The translations under genes were made by a program, and so were the position numbers. A stretch of 52,200 nucleotides of DNA from Flavobacteriales bacterium UBA1993 (GTDB lineage Bacteria; Bacteroidota; Bacteroidia; Flavobacteriales_G; Salibacteraceae), in NCBI GenBank assembly GCA_002336485.1, contig DDCZ01000090.1, positions 6,254-58,453 on the forward strand. Direction: 5' to 3'. The notes beneath the pieces are model-generated. The model had not been told where the DNA came from, made no database searches, and saw only the letters and a list, made by a program, of their open reading frames with translations. Shown here piece by piece: positions 8,604-15,617 of this stretch (position 1 is the stretch's first letter; every line of letters begins with the position of its first letter).

Positions 8604-9035
8604 TTACTTCTTAAGCAAGTCTCGTATCTCACCAAGTAATACTTCTTCCTTGGTTGGTGCTGGTGGAGCTGCTGGAGCTTCTTCTGCCTTCTTCTTCTCC
8701 ATGTTCGCCTTCATTTTATTGTATCCCTTTACGACCATAAATATGGCGAAGGCAACAATCACGAAAGTGATGATGGTATTGATGAATACTCCGTAGCTAA
8801 TTGCTACTTGTGCAACTGCATCACCTGCCCCTTCAGAGGATTCAGCGATACCTTCTTGAAGTACCATTTGCAGATCTGCAAAGTCAACGCCACCCATAAG
8901 CATCCCAATAGGAGGCATAATGATGTCGGCAACAAGTGATTTGATTATAGCTCCAAAATAGGTAGCCATGATAAGACCAACAGCCATTTCCATGACGTTG
9001 CCCTTGCTGATGAAAGTCTTGAATTCCTTTAACAT
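8604..9035 (-). CDS. mscL: Large-conductance mechanosensitive channel
   Basis: The 143-residue protein matches MscL: MLKEFKTFISKGNVMEMAVGLIMATYFGAIIKSLVADIIMPPIG covers the N-terminal amphipathic helix and TM1. TM2 lies at about residues 75-100 (NTIITFVIVAFAIFMVVKGYNKM), and a charged C-terminal bundle ends in EEVLLGEIRDLLKK. It is a homopentameric emergency valve that opens under membrane tension during osmotic downshock. An Ala/Pro-rich linker (EEAPAAPPAPTKEE) precedes the last helix, as in many homologues. It is monocistronic, with a hairpin after the stop. The 111 bases upstream hold no gene, and I see no clear -7 element there. Confidence 0.95.
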   Translation of the reverse strand: MLKEFKTFISKGNVMEMAVGLIMATYFGAIIKSLVADIIMPPIGMLMGGVDFADLQMVLQEGIAESSEGAGDAVAQVAISYGVFINTIITFVIVAFAIFMVVKGYNKMKANMEKKKAEEAPAAPPAPTKEEVLLGEIRDLLKK

Positions 9036-9146
9036 AGTTAGTTATGATTTAGTTTATAAGGGCAATGATAGAGAGGTTTGTTGTTCACGCATAACGAATT
9101 GGCACCTAATCGTTGAACGGCGCGATACGTAGGTGAAATCAATCTA

Positions 9147-9527
9147 TTAGCGGTTAAGGCGCCAAGGAGGAGACAATCGATTTACTCCCGCGTGATAGAG
9201 TAAAATCTTGTTCCCATCAGGGTCGACCAGGTGTGCTTCTTTCCAGAGCCAAGGTTGCAAGGTTGGTTTGAGCGTAAAGATTATTCCGGTGTCGCGTAGT
9301 TCTTGGTATGTAGCGTCGATGTCATCAACCTCGAAGTAGACAATCGTTCCCGTTCCTATCGGAAGTGTTTCCACTTGGTGAATAGAGAAGGTGGCGTCGC
9401 CGGTCGAGCATTCAAATCGAGCGTAGGCATCGTGGGTATGTACAATCAACTTAAGTCCCAATGCTGAGTAAAAGTCAATGGCGTTTGGAACATCCAGTGA
9501 CGGGACAGTAACCTGGTTTAAATTCAT
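9147..9527 (-). CDS. VOC (glyoxalase/bleomycin-resistance fold) family protein
   Basis: The 126-residue protein has a single VOC module pair: VPSLDVPNAIDFYSALGLKLI, a second beta-alpha unit around IVYFEVDDIDATYQEL, and the closing HLVDPDGNKILLYH. The superfamily includes glyoxalase I, dioxygenases and fosfomycin or bleomycin resistance proteins. The usual first metal-ligand histidine near residue 7 appears to be replaced (NQVTVPS), so glyoxalase activity is doubtful. It lies six bases downstream of the cyclophilin gene on the same strand, so it is probably the last gene of that transcript. Substrate unknown. Confidence 0.75.
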   Translation of the reverse strand: MNLNQVTVPSLDVPNAIDFYSALGLKLIVHTHDAYARFECSTGDATFSIHQVETLPIGTGTIVYFEVDDIDATYQELRDTGIIFTLKPTLQPWLWKEAHLVDPDGNKILLYHAGVNRLSPPWRLNR

Positions 9528-9533
9528 AGCCCG

Positions 9534-10436
9534 TTACAGACGTCCGGCAACAACGAATTTTTTGCGTGTTGATTCAGTGGGACCTGTGAGCTCAAGAAAA
9601 TAGATTCCAGACTCAAGGCGAGAGATATAGTCATCTACATCGGTGAACCGATTCATGCCTCGTTTTACAACAATGTTGTCTGAGTGCACCCTGCGACCTG
9701 ACTGATCGTATATCGTTCGCGTTACAGACTGTTCCTTGGTTGATTCAATCACCAAAACGGACGAAAGGCCAACCGGATTAGGGAAAAGGGAAGTCTTTAA
9801 GGTCTGCGAAACCGGAGAAGAAAAGCCCAATGCATTTGTGTCGTTGTTGGTTGTGTCTGTGCCAGTCGTGTCAACTTGAACGGTGTCCCAAGAAATGACC
9901 CGAACGCTATCCATTACCACATCAACAAGTGGCCGATTTGATGAATTAACCGCAACGGCTCCAATGGCCTGTACGTTTTCAAAACTGTCCACGACCATTC
10001 CAAAAACTGGATGTGCCGAAGTGAATGGAAAGTTGTCATAGTCTAAGTAGGTATTGCTGACGAGGTTGATAAAGAACTGACTGCCGCCAGTATTAGGCCC
10101 CGAATTGGCCATTGATATTGTCTTTTGAACATTGCTCAATGTGCCGGTTGAGTCGAACTCATCTGGAATTGTATATCCAGGACCGCCAGAACCAGTTCCT
10201 GTAGGGTCGCCACCTTGTATCATGAAGTTGTTTATCACTCGATGAAAAATAACGCCATCGTAATACCCCGAATCAGCCAAGGCTAAAAAATTACCAGAGG
10301 TAATTGGAGTTAGACTATCGGACATTTCAAGGTGAATTTGCCCCATGGTGGTATACATAATAACCTCAGATTGGCTATACGATTGCACAGATAGTAATGT
10401 GAAAGCAGAAAGGAAGATGGACTTAAGGATTCTCAT
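9534..10436 (-). CDS. Secreted cyclophilin-type peptidyl-prolyl isomerase with T9SS tail
   Basis: This 300-residue protein combines a signal peptide (residues 1-22), a complete cyclophilin domain (about 25-185) and a T9SS sorting tail (about 210-300). The cyclophilin shows FHRVINNFMIQGGDPTGTGSGGPGYTIPDE, SMANSGPNTGGSQFFI and PVFGMVVDS. Catalytic Arg in FHRV and Gln in FMIQGG are present. A Thr/Asp/Asn-rich linker joins the domains. The tail has SLFPNP near its start and YFLELTGPTESTRKKFVV at the end. It should catalyse proline isomerisation outside the outer membrane or at the cell surface, whereas most bacterial cyclophilins work in cytoplasm or periplasm. It follows the GNAT gene by 31 bases and precedes the VOC gene by six. 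Confidence 0.88.
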   Translation of the reverse strand: MRILKSIFLSAFTLLSVQSYSQSEVIMYTTMGQIHLEMSDSLTPITSGNFLALADSGYYDGVIFHRVINNFMIQGGDPTGTGSGGPGYTIPDEFDSTGTLSNVQKTISMANSGPNTGGSQFFINLVSNTYLDYDNFPFTSAHPVFGMVVDSFENVQAIGAVAVNSSNRPLVDVVMDSVRVISWDTVQVDTTGTDTTNNDTNALGFSSPVSQTLKTSLFPNPVGLSSVLVIESTKEQSVTRTIYDQSGRRVHSDNIVVKRGMNRFTDVDDYISRLESGIYFLELTGPTESTRKKFVVAGRL

Positions 10437-10467
10437 GATAGTGGTTTAAAATGGAAAGTTAGTGAAT

Positions 10468-11064
10468 TCAAAGACGTTTCGACAGCTGAGCCTTGATGGA
10501 GCCAACCCAGTCATCTTGTAGAATGCTAAGCACGATACTATCGCGTCTTTGTCCGATGTCGGTGCTCACGTTTTGTCTGAGTATGCCCTCTTGGGTGCAG
10601 CCGATACCAATCATTGCCGAAATACTTCGCTGATTTAAAGCATCTGCCCTAAACTCTACGCGCTGCATGCCCAGTGTGTCAAAGGCATATTCGAGCATGA
10701 GGAATTTGCAGTTTCCATTCAAACCAGTTCTTTGAAAGGCTTTGCCATACCAAGTATATCCGACCTGAACAGTGTCATGTGTTTCTTGGATATCATAGAA
10801 TCGAGTGCACCCTCCATACTTGCCATTGCGTTTGTCAAAGACAATAAACGGATATGAGTCGCCCGAGGCTTTCTTCTCCAACGCGGTTTGGAGGTAATGC
10901 TTCATTTTTTCTGGGCTTCCGGCTGCTTGAAGCGAATAGTGCCAAAGCTCTGGCTCGTTCTCTGCAAAGGGCAAGAGGTGCATGATATCGGCCTCTTCGA
11001 GGGGCCTAAGAATTACCCGATCGTTTTCGAGAACAATGTGCTCACTGGTGTCAAATCGCGTCAT
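10468..11064 (-). CDS. GNAT family N-acetyltransferase (RimJ/RimL-like)
   Basis: The 198 residues fit the RimJ/RimL branch of GNAT acetyltransferases: HIVLENDRVILRPLEEADI near the start, QVGYTWYGKAFQRTGLN in the acetyl-CoA region, then LGMQRVEFRADALNQRSISAMIGIG and a conserved GILRQ. Such enzymes move an acetyl group from acetyl-CoA to protein N-termini, amino acids or small molecules. The substrate here cannot be told. Its start overlaps the thioesterase stop by four bases, which points to translational coupling. Confidence 0.85.
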   Translation of the reverse strand: MTRFDTSEHIVLENDRVILRPLEEADIMHLLPFAENEPELWHYSLQAAGSPEKMKHYLQTALEKKASGDSYPFIVFDKRNGKYGGCTRFYDIQETHDTVQVGYTWYGKAFQRTGLNGNCKFLMLEYAFDTLGMQRVEFRADALNQRSISAMIGIGCTQEGILRQNVSTDIGQRRDSIVLSILQDDWVGSIKAQLSKRL

Positions 11065-11606
11065 GACAGTAGCAATCGAGTATTCGTTCCCTCCAGTTCA
11101 GATATATGTGCTTCTAATTTGAAATCTGCCCCATATTTCGACGAGCGTTCCTTTTTCTTCTTGAATCGTTCTATGCTGCGCAAAAAGCGACGAACGTCTT
11201 CCTTTGATTCGAGAATGAGTCCTGGCACATCTGTGGTATTACCATCATCATCCTTGGCGACCATGGTGAAATAGCTCGAATTGCAGTGTTTGGTTGCACC
11301 AGATTGGATGTTCTCGGATTCTACTCGAATGCCAATAACCATGGAGCTTTTTCCTACATAGTTCACCATAGCTTTCATTGAAACGAGTTCGCCCACCTCG
11401 ATAGGCGCTAAAAAATCGACGGTATTTACAGAGGCCGTCACGCAATAGAATCCAGAGTACTTAGATGCGCATGCAAAAGCCACCGAATCCATCATGCTTA
11501 GAATATATCCGCCATGAATTTTACCGCTAAAGTTGGAGTGACTCGGGAGCATGAGCTCAGAAATTATGACTTCCGAGGCACGCTTAAATTTTGGTTTATC
11601 CGACAT
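11061..11606 (-). CDS. Acyl-CoA thioesterase (hotdog fold, YciA/ACOT type)
   Basis: The 181-residue protein has a hotdog domain with the signature HGGYILSMMDSVAFACASKYSG, where the Asp is the expected catalytic residue. SVNTVDFLAPIEVGELVSMKAMVNYVGKSSM follows, with a later SSYFTMVA strand. It hydrolyses acyl-CoA to free acid and CoA. Chain-length preference cannot be read from the sequence. The last 50 residues are a charged extension (KKKKERSS) beyond the core. It sits 18 bases downstream of ywbE and overlaps the GNAT gene. Confidence 0.88.
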   Translation of the reverse strand: MSDKPKFKRASEVIISELMLPSHSNFSGKIHGGYILSMMDSVAFACASKYSGFYCVTASVNTVDFLAPIEVGELVSMKAMVNYVGKSSMVIGIRVESENIQSGATKHCNSSYFTMVAKDDDGNTTDVPGLILESKEDVRRFLRSIERFKKKKERSSKYGADFKLEAHISELEGTNTRLLLS

Positions 11607-11624
11607 GCGAGAAAGGTAGGAATT

Positions 11625-11822
11625 CTACGATTCGTTGATGTGCTTGACGCGCCCAACTTGGCCGTCTTCGAGTCGCACTTTAATGCCGTGTGGGTGCGAT
11701 GGCGATTTGGTTAAGATGTCTTTGACCACTCCTGATGTCAGTGTGCCTGATCGCTGATCTTTTTTCAATACGATGTCGACCTCTGCGCCAACTTGTATAT
11801 CTGCTCGGTTTGTACTAATCAT
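11625..11822 (-). CDS. ywbE: YwbE family protein
   Basis: This small 65-residue protein matches YwbE along its whole length: RADIQVGAEVDIVLKKDQRSG, then the near-invariant SPSHPHGIKVRLEDGQVGRV. The family is widespread and of unknown function; the fold looks like a small SH3-like barrel. Its start overlaps the S4 protein stop by four bases, and two RNA-linked small proteins in one coupled pair suggest a role around RNA. That role is inference only. Confidence 0.9.
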   Translation of the reverse strand: MISTNRADIQVGAEVDIVLKKDQRSGTLTSGVVKDILTKSPSHPHGIKVRLEDGQVGRVKHINES

Positions 11823-12040
11823 GCCTCCACCACTATTTCTGTTCCGTTGAAGGTGGCCGTATCTCCAGCGCGCATTTTCTTGCGCTTTTGGAGTTCGATG
11901 GCACCGTTTACTTGCACTTGTTTCGTTTCAATCATGATGTGTGCTTCACCTCCTGAGCCGACAAGGTTTAAGATTTTTAATAGCTTGTTTAAAGGAATGA
12001 AGTCTGATCCAGGGGAAAGAGTAAATGTGATCTTGGGCAT
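11819..12040 (-). CDS. RNA-binding S4 domain protein (YbcJ/YaaA-like)
   Basis: The 73-residue protein is little more than one S4 domain. The pattern IPLNKLLKILNLVGSGGEAHIMIETKQVQVNGAIELQKRKKMRAGDTATFNG holds the typical helix-turn, VNG turn and RKK basic patch that contacts structured RNA. Stand-alone S4 proteins of this size are linked to ribosome or DnaA-adjacent functions in other bacteria. No dnaA is near here. It is the first gene of a minus-strand run continuing into ywbE, the thioesterase and the GNAT gene. Confidence 0.85.
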   Translation of the reverse strand: MPKITFTLSPGSDFIPLNKLLKILNLVGSGGEAHIMIETKQVQVNGAIELQKRKKMRAGDTATFNGTEIVVEA

Positions 12041-12090
12041 TGGAATGGAATGGGCTTCGAAAGTAACGAGAACAAATTATCAGAATTTAT

Positions 12091-12777
12091 TTAATCCGAA
12101 ATACGCTCTAACGTTATCGTTAAATTTTCAATTCTGAGTACATCTCCGTGTCCGGATGGGTAGTTACCATAGCTGATTATAGAGCCATGGCCGCTAAATT
12201 GCATTTTGCCCCTTTCGAAAAAGACCAATTCCTCTGCGCTGATACTTCGTTTCTCATGAGTGTCGAACCAATACATTATGTTTAGAATTTGCGGGATTGG
12301 GGTCTCATCGAAAATAATTCGACCATAACTTTCATAGAAGGGCAGACGATCAGGGGAAAGTTTAATGTCAATTCCCTTGGGATTTCCTTGAAGCTGAGAA
12401 ACTGGATCGCCAGATTTGAGATTGTGCATTCCCAAATAAACATCCTCTATGAAAAAACGGTTCTGATTATCACCTGCTACGCTGATCTTATAAACCCCTT
12501 CGTATATCTTTATACTCGGAATATTACAGTATTCACCAGACCAAAATGGTTCGCAACCACATTTATTATCATTACAAACTCCGTGCTCGCAAGGGTTAGC
12601 TGGGCTCGTAATGCAAATATCCTCGAGAGAGCATTGTGGTCCACTGAAACCATCACGACATACGCATGTTCCATTTTCCAAAACTTGATTTACCGAGGGT
12701 TCACAGTCTTTTGTGGAACAGGCAGTTAGTGTAATGCCTATGAAAAATAGATGTCCAATGGTCGATTGGAGTTGCAT
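12091..12777 (-). CDS. Lipoprotein with EGF-like cysteine-rich modules
   Basis: The 228-residue product has a lipoprotein signal (FFIGITLTAC, with Cys at about 20). Two compact cysteine-rich modules follow at about residues 24-86. The first includes CVCRDGFSGPQCS; the second has NPCEHGVCNDNKCGCEPFWSGEYCN. These follow the EGF-like pattern CxCxxGxxGxxC. The remaining 140 residues are beta-rich with no family I recognise. It should be anchored in the outer or inner membrane facing outward from the cytoplasm. No operon partner is obvious: 50 bases separate it from the S4 gene start downstream, and 52 bases separate its start from the M56 gene stop upstream. Function unknown. Confidence 0.7.
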   Translation of the reverse strand: MQLQSTIGHLFFIGITLTACSTKDCEPSVNQVLENGTCVCRDGFSGPQCSLEDICITSPANPCEHGVCNDNKCGCEPFWSGEYCNIPSIKIYEGVYKISVAGDNQNRFFIEDVYLGMHNLKSGDPVSQLQGNPKGIDIKLSPDRLPFYESYGRIIFDETPIPQILNIMYWFDTHEKRSISAEELVFFERGKMQFSGHGSIISYGNYPSGHGDVLRIENLTITLERISD

Positions 12778-12829
12778 AATAAATGGGGTTTGCCTAGCCT
12801 AACGAGACCGACCTTCATTTATTTCATTC

Positions 12830-14758
12830 TTATCGTGCGTATACGTCGATGCTCGAGGCCATCTTGCGCGCCCATGTTTCCTTGTATTCTTCTGATGTTA
12901 GTAGAGCTCTATCAATTTCCGAGGACATAAATCCGAGTTCAACCAAAACAACCGGACATTCGGTATGGGTCAGTATCCAATAGTTTGCGGATTTGATTCC
13001 ACGTGATGCCATCTCTCCGTCTTGCATTTGATATTCGATAGATCGGGCAAATTTCTGACTCTTAAGGAACTCCGCGTGGTTCGATTCTGGAATGAATATT
13101 TCGAATCCCTTTGCACCATCGCTTTTGGCTTGGTTAACATGTATCGATATAAACAAAGCCTCTTTGTGATTTTTTGATTTCTCCGTTCGCTCCTTTAAGT
13201 CAAGTGACTCATCCCCGGATCTAGTCGTTATCACTTTGACATTGTGATCCGCCAACGCCTCCTTTAAGGCATTAGCATAAGACATGGTAATTGCTTTTTC
13301 TTCAATCACTCCTTCAGTCGACCCAGCGTCCTTACCACCGTGTCCGGCATCAATGATTACGACCAGTTCTTCAGTTTCAATATTTAAGTCATTCAAGCGC
13401 TTCACCAATGGGGCCATGGACAGGTAGCCTTCAGGATCTACAAAGGTCGTGTCGGATATTACCTCGAAATGAAGATGCGGCCCCGTGCTTAATCCCGTTG
13501 TTCCGCAAAGAGCAATTTGTTGGCCTTTCGACACAGTTTCACCGGGCGTCACCGAAAAAGACTTGAGGTGTGCATACGTTGTCGACAGGCCGTTGTCATG
13601 TTCGATTTCGACTTTGTTTCCATAGCCTTTATTACTTGTTTCAACGCTTAATACGACCCCATTTGCGGCTGCAAAAATGGGCGTGTTTTCGGCTGCAACG
13701 AAGTCAATGCCGGTGTGCATTGTGCGCGAATTGTTCATTGGATGCGTTCGAAGCCCAAATGCAGATACCCTGGTGATGGCATCAATTGGAAGAGGAATAA
13801 TCAATGGCCTTATTTCGTGTGCAACCGATGCTGTTGGCGCACTTTGAACAACCGATTCAATTGAAAAGGCATAGAATAGGATTGGGACAATTGGCAATGC
13901 CAACATGAATAGCGCCTTTTTTGCGGCATGTGTTTGAGACTGAAATAACCGGCCAATTCTGCGCTTGATAAGTCGCTGGGCAAAGTGAATTTCAAGGGTC
14001 GATTGAGGTTGGGATGAGCTGAGTTTAAGTAATAGCTCAGGGTAGGCAAATCGATCATCGGCCCTTTGAACATCTCGGTCTACTTGATACTCATGGATTG
14101 CGCGCAATTCGTTTAGAATAAACCAGAAAACTGGATTATACCAGAAAATGGGCTTTAGGAGATTCAGCAAGAGTAGGTCCATAGAGTGTCCATATCGAAT
14201 GTGCAGGCGCTCGTGCTCAACTACTTTGGCAACTTCCTCTTCGGTTAGTTCAAGCATTGATACTGGTAAATAAACCTTTCCCAAAAAAGCGAAGGCCGAT
14301 TTGAAGTTGGACGAGATGTGAACCCCGACAAATGAAGGATGTGGTACGCTGCTTCGAAGCTTTCTTGTGAGTAGGATGATGCGAGCTAGCAACAGAAAGA
14401 AAAATCCAGTACCGACAACCAGCGTGAATCCAGGAGCTAGCCATTTCCAATTTGTAGCCAACCACGAGATTAATGAGACATTGGACGCAACAGCAGTGGT
14501 CTCACTGCGCGACTCAAAAGCAGGGTAGAAATCGCTTAGGGATCCGCTTGCGATTGGCTGGTATGGGGTTAATGGTTCAATGACTTCGATTGTTACCGAT
14601 CCAATTGCGATGCTGACGACCAACGCGCCAAGAAGAAAAAATCTACTCCACTGATAATGCGTGAGTCGTTTGAGGACGGCAATGTAAAATGCGGTGAATA
14701 TGGCGAGGGAGGCCGAAGCCTCAATCGCGAACTCAAGGTATATATGAAGGAAGTTCAT
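12830..14758 (-). CDS. M56 (BlaR1-type) - M23 peptidase - N-acetylmuramoyl-L-alanine amidase fusion protein
   Basis: The 642 residues hold three enzyme domains. Residues 1-300 are a BlaR1/MecR1-type M56 domain with three N-terminal membrane helices (about 14-30, 40-60, 108-130), zinc motif HERLH at 182-186, HEYQVDRD at 222-229 and a fourth helix at 282-300. Residues about 325-440 are an M23 (LytM) endopeptidase with HTGID at 348-352 and HLH at 428-430. Residues 464-642 are an Amidase_3 domain with DAGHGG (His 473), Glu 486/487, SIH (His 540) and VELGF (Glu 607). All visible zinc and catalytic residues are present. In BlaR1 the part after the last helix is the extracytoplasmic sensor; here peptidoglycan hydrolase domains take its place. 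Its start overlaps blaI by four bases, so the pair should act together, with the M56 domain inactivating BlaI. Confidence 0.9.
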   Translation of the reverse strand: MNFLHIYLEFAIEASASLAIFTAFYIAVLKRLTHYQWSRFFLLGALVVSIAIGSVTIEVIEPLTPYQPIASGSLSDFYPAFESRSETTAVASNVSLISWLATNWKWLAPGFTLVVGTGFFFLLLARIILLTRKLRSSVPHPSFVGVHISSNFKSAFAFLGKVYLPVSMLELTEEEVAKVVEHERLHIRYGHSMDLLLLNLLKPIFWYNPVFWFILNELRAIHEYQVDRDVQRADDRFAYPELLLKLSSSQPQSTLEIHFAQRLIKRRIGRLFQSQTHAAKKALFMLALPIVPILFYAFSIESVVQSAPTASVAHEIRPLIIPLPIDAITRVSAFGLRTHPMNNSRTMHTGIDFVAAENTPIFAAANGVVLSVETSNKGYGNKVEIEHDNGLSTTYAHLKSFSVTPGETVSKGQQIALCGTTGLSTGPHLHFEVISDTTFVDPEGYLSMAPLVKRLNDLNIETEELVVIIDAGHGGKDAGSTEGVIEEKAITMSYANALKEALADHNVKVITTRSGDESLDLKERTEKSKNHKEALFISIHVNQAKSDGAKGFEIFIPESNHAEFLKSQKFARSIEYQMQDGEMASRGIKSANYWILTHTECPVVLVELGFMSSEIDRALLTSEEYKETWARKMASSIDVYAR

Positions 14759-15135
14759 TTTTTGGCTTGCTTTTGTTTACGTTGCTTTTTGATGAGCTTC
14801 TCCAGCTCAAGAATTTGAGTTTCGTTGAGCTTTTCCTCGTTCACGATGAATGACACAAGAGACTTATGCGATCCTTCAAAATAGTTTCCAAGCAAGTCCT
14901 TAAATGTCCGTTTTGAGTATGCCTTCTTAGATACAATGGGAAAATACTGATGCGTTTTTCCAAATGCATTATGGTCTACAAAGCCCTTTTTCTCTAATAA
15001 TCGTATGACGGACGACACGGTGTTGTACGGCGGTTTAGGTTCCGGAAGTTTCGCAATTACTTCTTTCACAAAGGCCAGTTCTAGCTGCCATAGCACGCGC
15101 ATAATGCGTTCTTCTGTTGGTGTAAGCATTTCCAT
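14755..15135 (-). CDS. blaI: BlaI/MecI/CopY family transcriptional repressor
   Basis: The 126-residue winged-helix repressor starts MEMLTPTEERIMRVLWQLELAFVKEVIAKL and continues with PPYNTVSSVIRLLEKKGFVDH, the recognition helix and wing of BlaI/MecI proteins. A C-terminal dimerisation helix follows (NETQILELEKLIKKQRKQ). BlaI repressors bind as dimers to short dyads and are removed when the partner BlaR1 protease is activated. I chose ATG 15135. The longer frame to TTG 15168 would run through the operator dyads and adds residues with no family match. Its stop overlaps the M56 fusion gene start, so both sit behind the operators at 15158-15203. Confidence 0.92.
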   Translation of the reverse strand: MEMLTPTEERIMRVLWQLELAFVKEVIAKLPEPKPPYNTVSSVIRLLEKKGFVDHNAFGKTHQYFPIVSKKAYSKRTFKDLLGNYFEGSHKSLVSFIVNEEKLNETQILELEKLIKKQRKQKQAKK

Positions 15136-15139
15136 TTGC

Positions 15140-15203
15140 CAAATGTAACGGAAAAAACAGTTATACAACTGAAATATCAGTTATTAAACTGACAAAACCG
15201 TTA
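15140..15203 (-). promoter_or_regulatory. blaI promoter with BlaI-type operator dyads
   Basis: Two dyads are visible: CAGTT-ATAC-AACTG (15158-15171) and TCAGTT-ATTA-AACTGA (15177-15192). A related half site CCGTTAT begins at 15198, so C(A/C)GTTAT recurs at 15158, 15178 and 15198, exactly 20 bases apart. On the minus strand TACATTTG (15140-15147) fits the -7 consensus TAnnTTTG, and a TTG at 15166-15168 lies 18 bases upstream, inside the first dyad. Repressor binding would cover the promoter. A start near 15136 would leave almost no leader. Confidence 0.7.
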
Positions 15204-15443
15204 TTAGTTCTATCAACGTCACTTTGTTCTAGCAACATTACGGCCTTGGCCCCGCGAGAGTGAAACGTTTAGAATGAACTGACGCGTTAATTCCATTCTC
15301 AGCAAATCACTCGCCTTGAAGTGATATGTCAATCTCTCTTTGTTGAGTTGAATCATGACAAATATCAGGAAGACCTCCCGCACAGGTCATTCTCTACCCA
15401 CACCCCCAACAAGACATTTGCCCCGAAGTAAAATTCAAGCCAA
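15204..15443. other. Intergenic region upstream of ccoS
   Basis: Between the blaI operators and ccoS there is no credible gene on either strand. The region holds two abutting TGA-N6-TCA sites at 15344-15367 and a -7-like GACATTTG at 15413-15420. The rest shows nothing I can name. Confidence 0.6.
15344..15367 (+). promoter_or_regulatory. Two abutting CRP/FNR-type half-site pairs upstream of ccoS
   Basis: TGA-GTTGAA-TCA (15344-15355) is followed without a gap by TGA-CAAATA-TCA (15356-15367). The second has the TGAC-N4-ATCA form also seen before ccoI. A -7-like GACATTTG at 15413 has its centre 55 bases from the second site, 22 bases (two helical turns) further than at the ccoI promoter. That would suit a class I position. 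This promoter assignment is weaker than the others. Confidence 0.45.
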
Positions 15444-15608
15444 ATGAGTGTAATGATCATCCATATAGTAGTAAGCCTAATCATCGCGTTGGGTTTTCTC
15501 GCGGCCTTTATCTGGGCCATTAAGTCAAATCAATACGATGACGATTACAGCCCCTCCGTGCGGATGCTGTTTGACGACACAAAACCTAAAAACTCCAACT
15601 CCAAATAA
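15444..15608 (+). CDS. ccoS: cbb3-type cytochrome oxidase assembly protein CcoS
   Basis: This small 54-residue protein begins MSVMIIHIVVSLIIALGFLAAF, one membrane helix. It then has FIWAIKSNQYDDDYSPSVRMLFDD, the conserved CcoS segment (xxGQfDDxxxPaxRiLfDD in many species). CcoS is needed to insert cofactors, including copper, into cbb3 oxidase. The stop TAA is at 15606-15608, nine bases before ccoNO, so it is the first gene of the oxidase operon. It is easily missed because of its size; I found it by translating the region by hand. In many genomes ccoS follows ccoI, while here ccoI is far upstream. Confidence 0.9.
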   Translation: MSVMIIHIVVSLIIALGFLAAFIWAIKSNQYDDDYSPSVRMLFDDTKPKNSNSK

Positions 15609-15617
15609 CCTAATTCT

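Noticed and set aside
9036..9146. Small gene or RNA in the gap upstream of mscL
   Set aside because: No open frame with a credible start, no stable hairpin and no TAnnTTTG element were seen on either strand.
15136..15168. Longer BlaI start at TTG 15168
   Set aside because: It would place the first operator dyad and the -7 element inside the coding region, and the extra residues do not match BlaI proteins.
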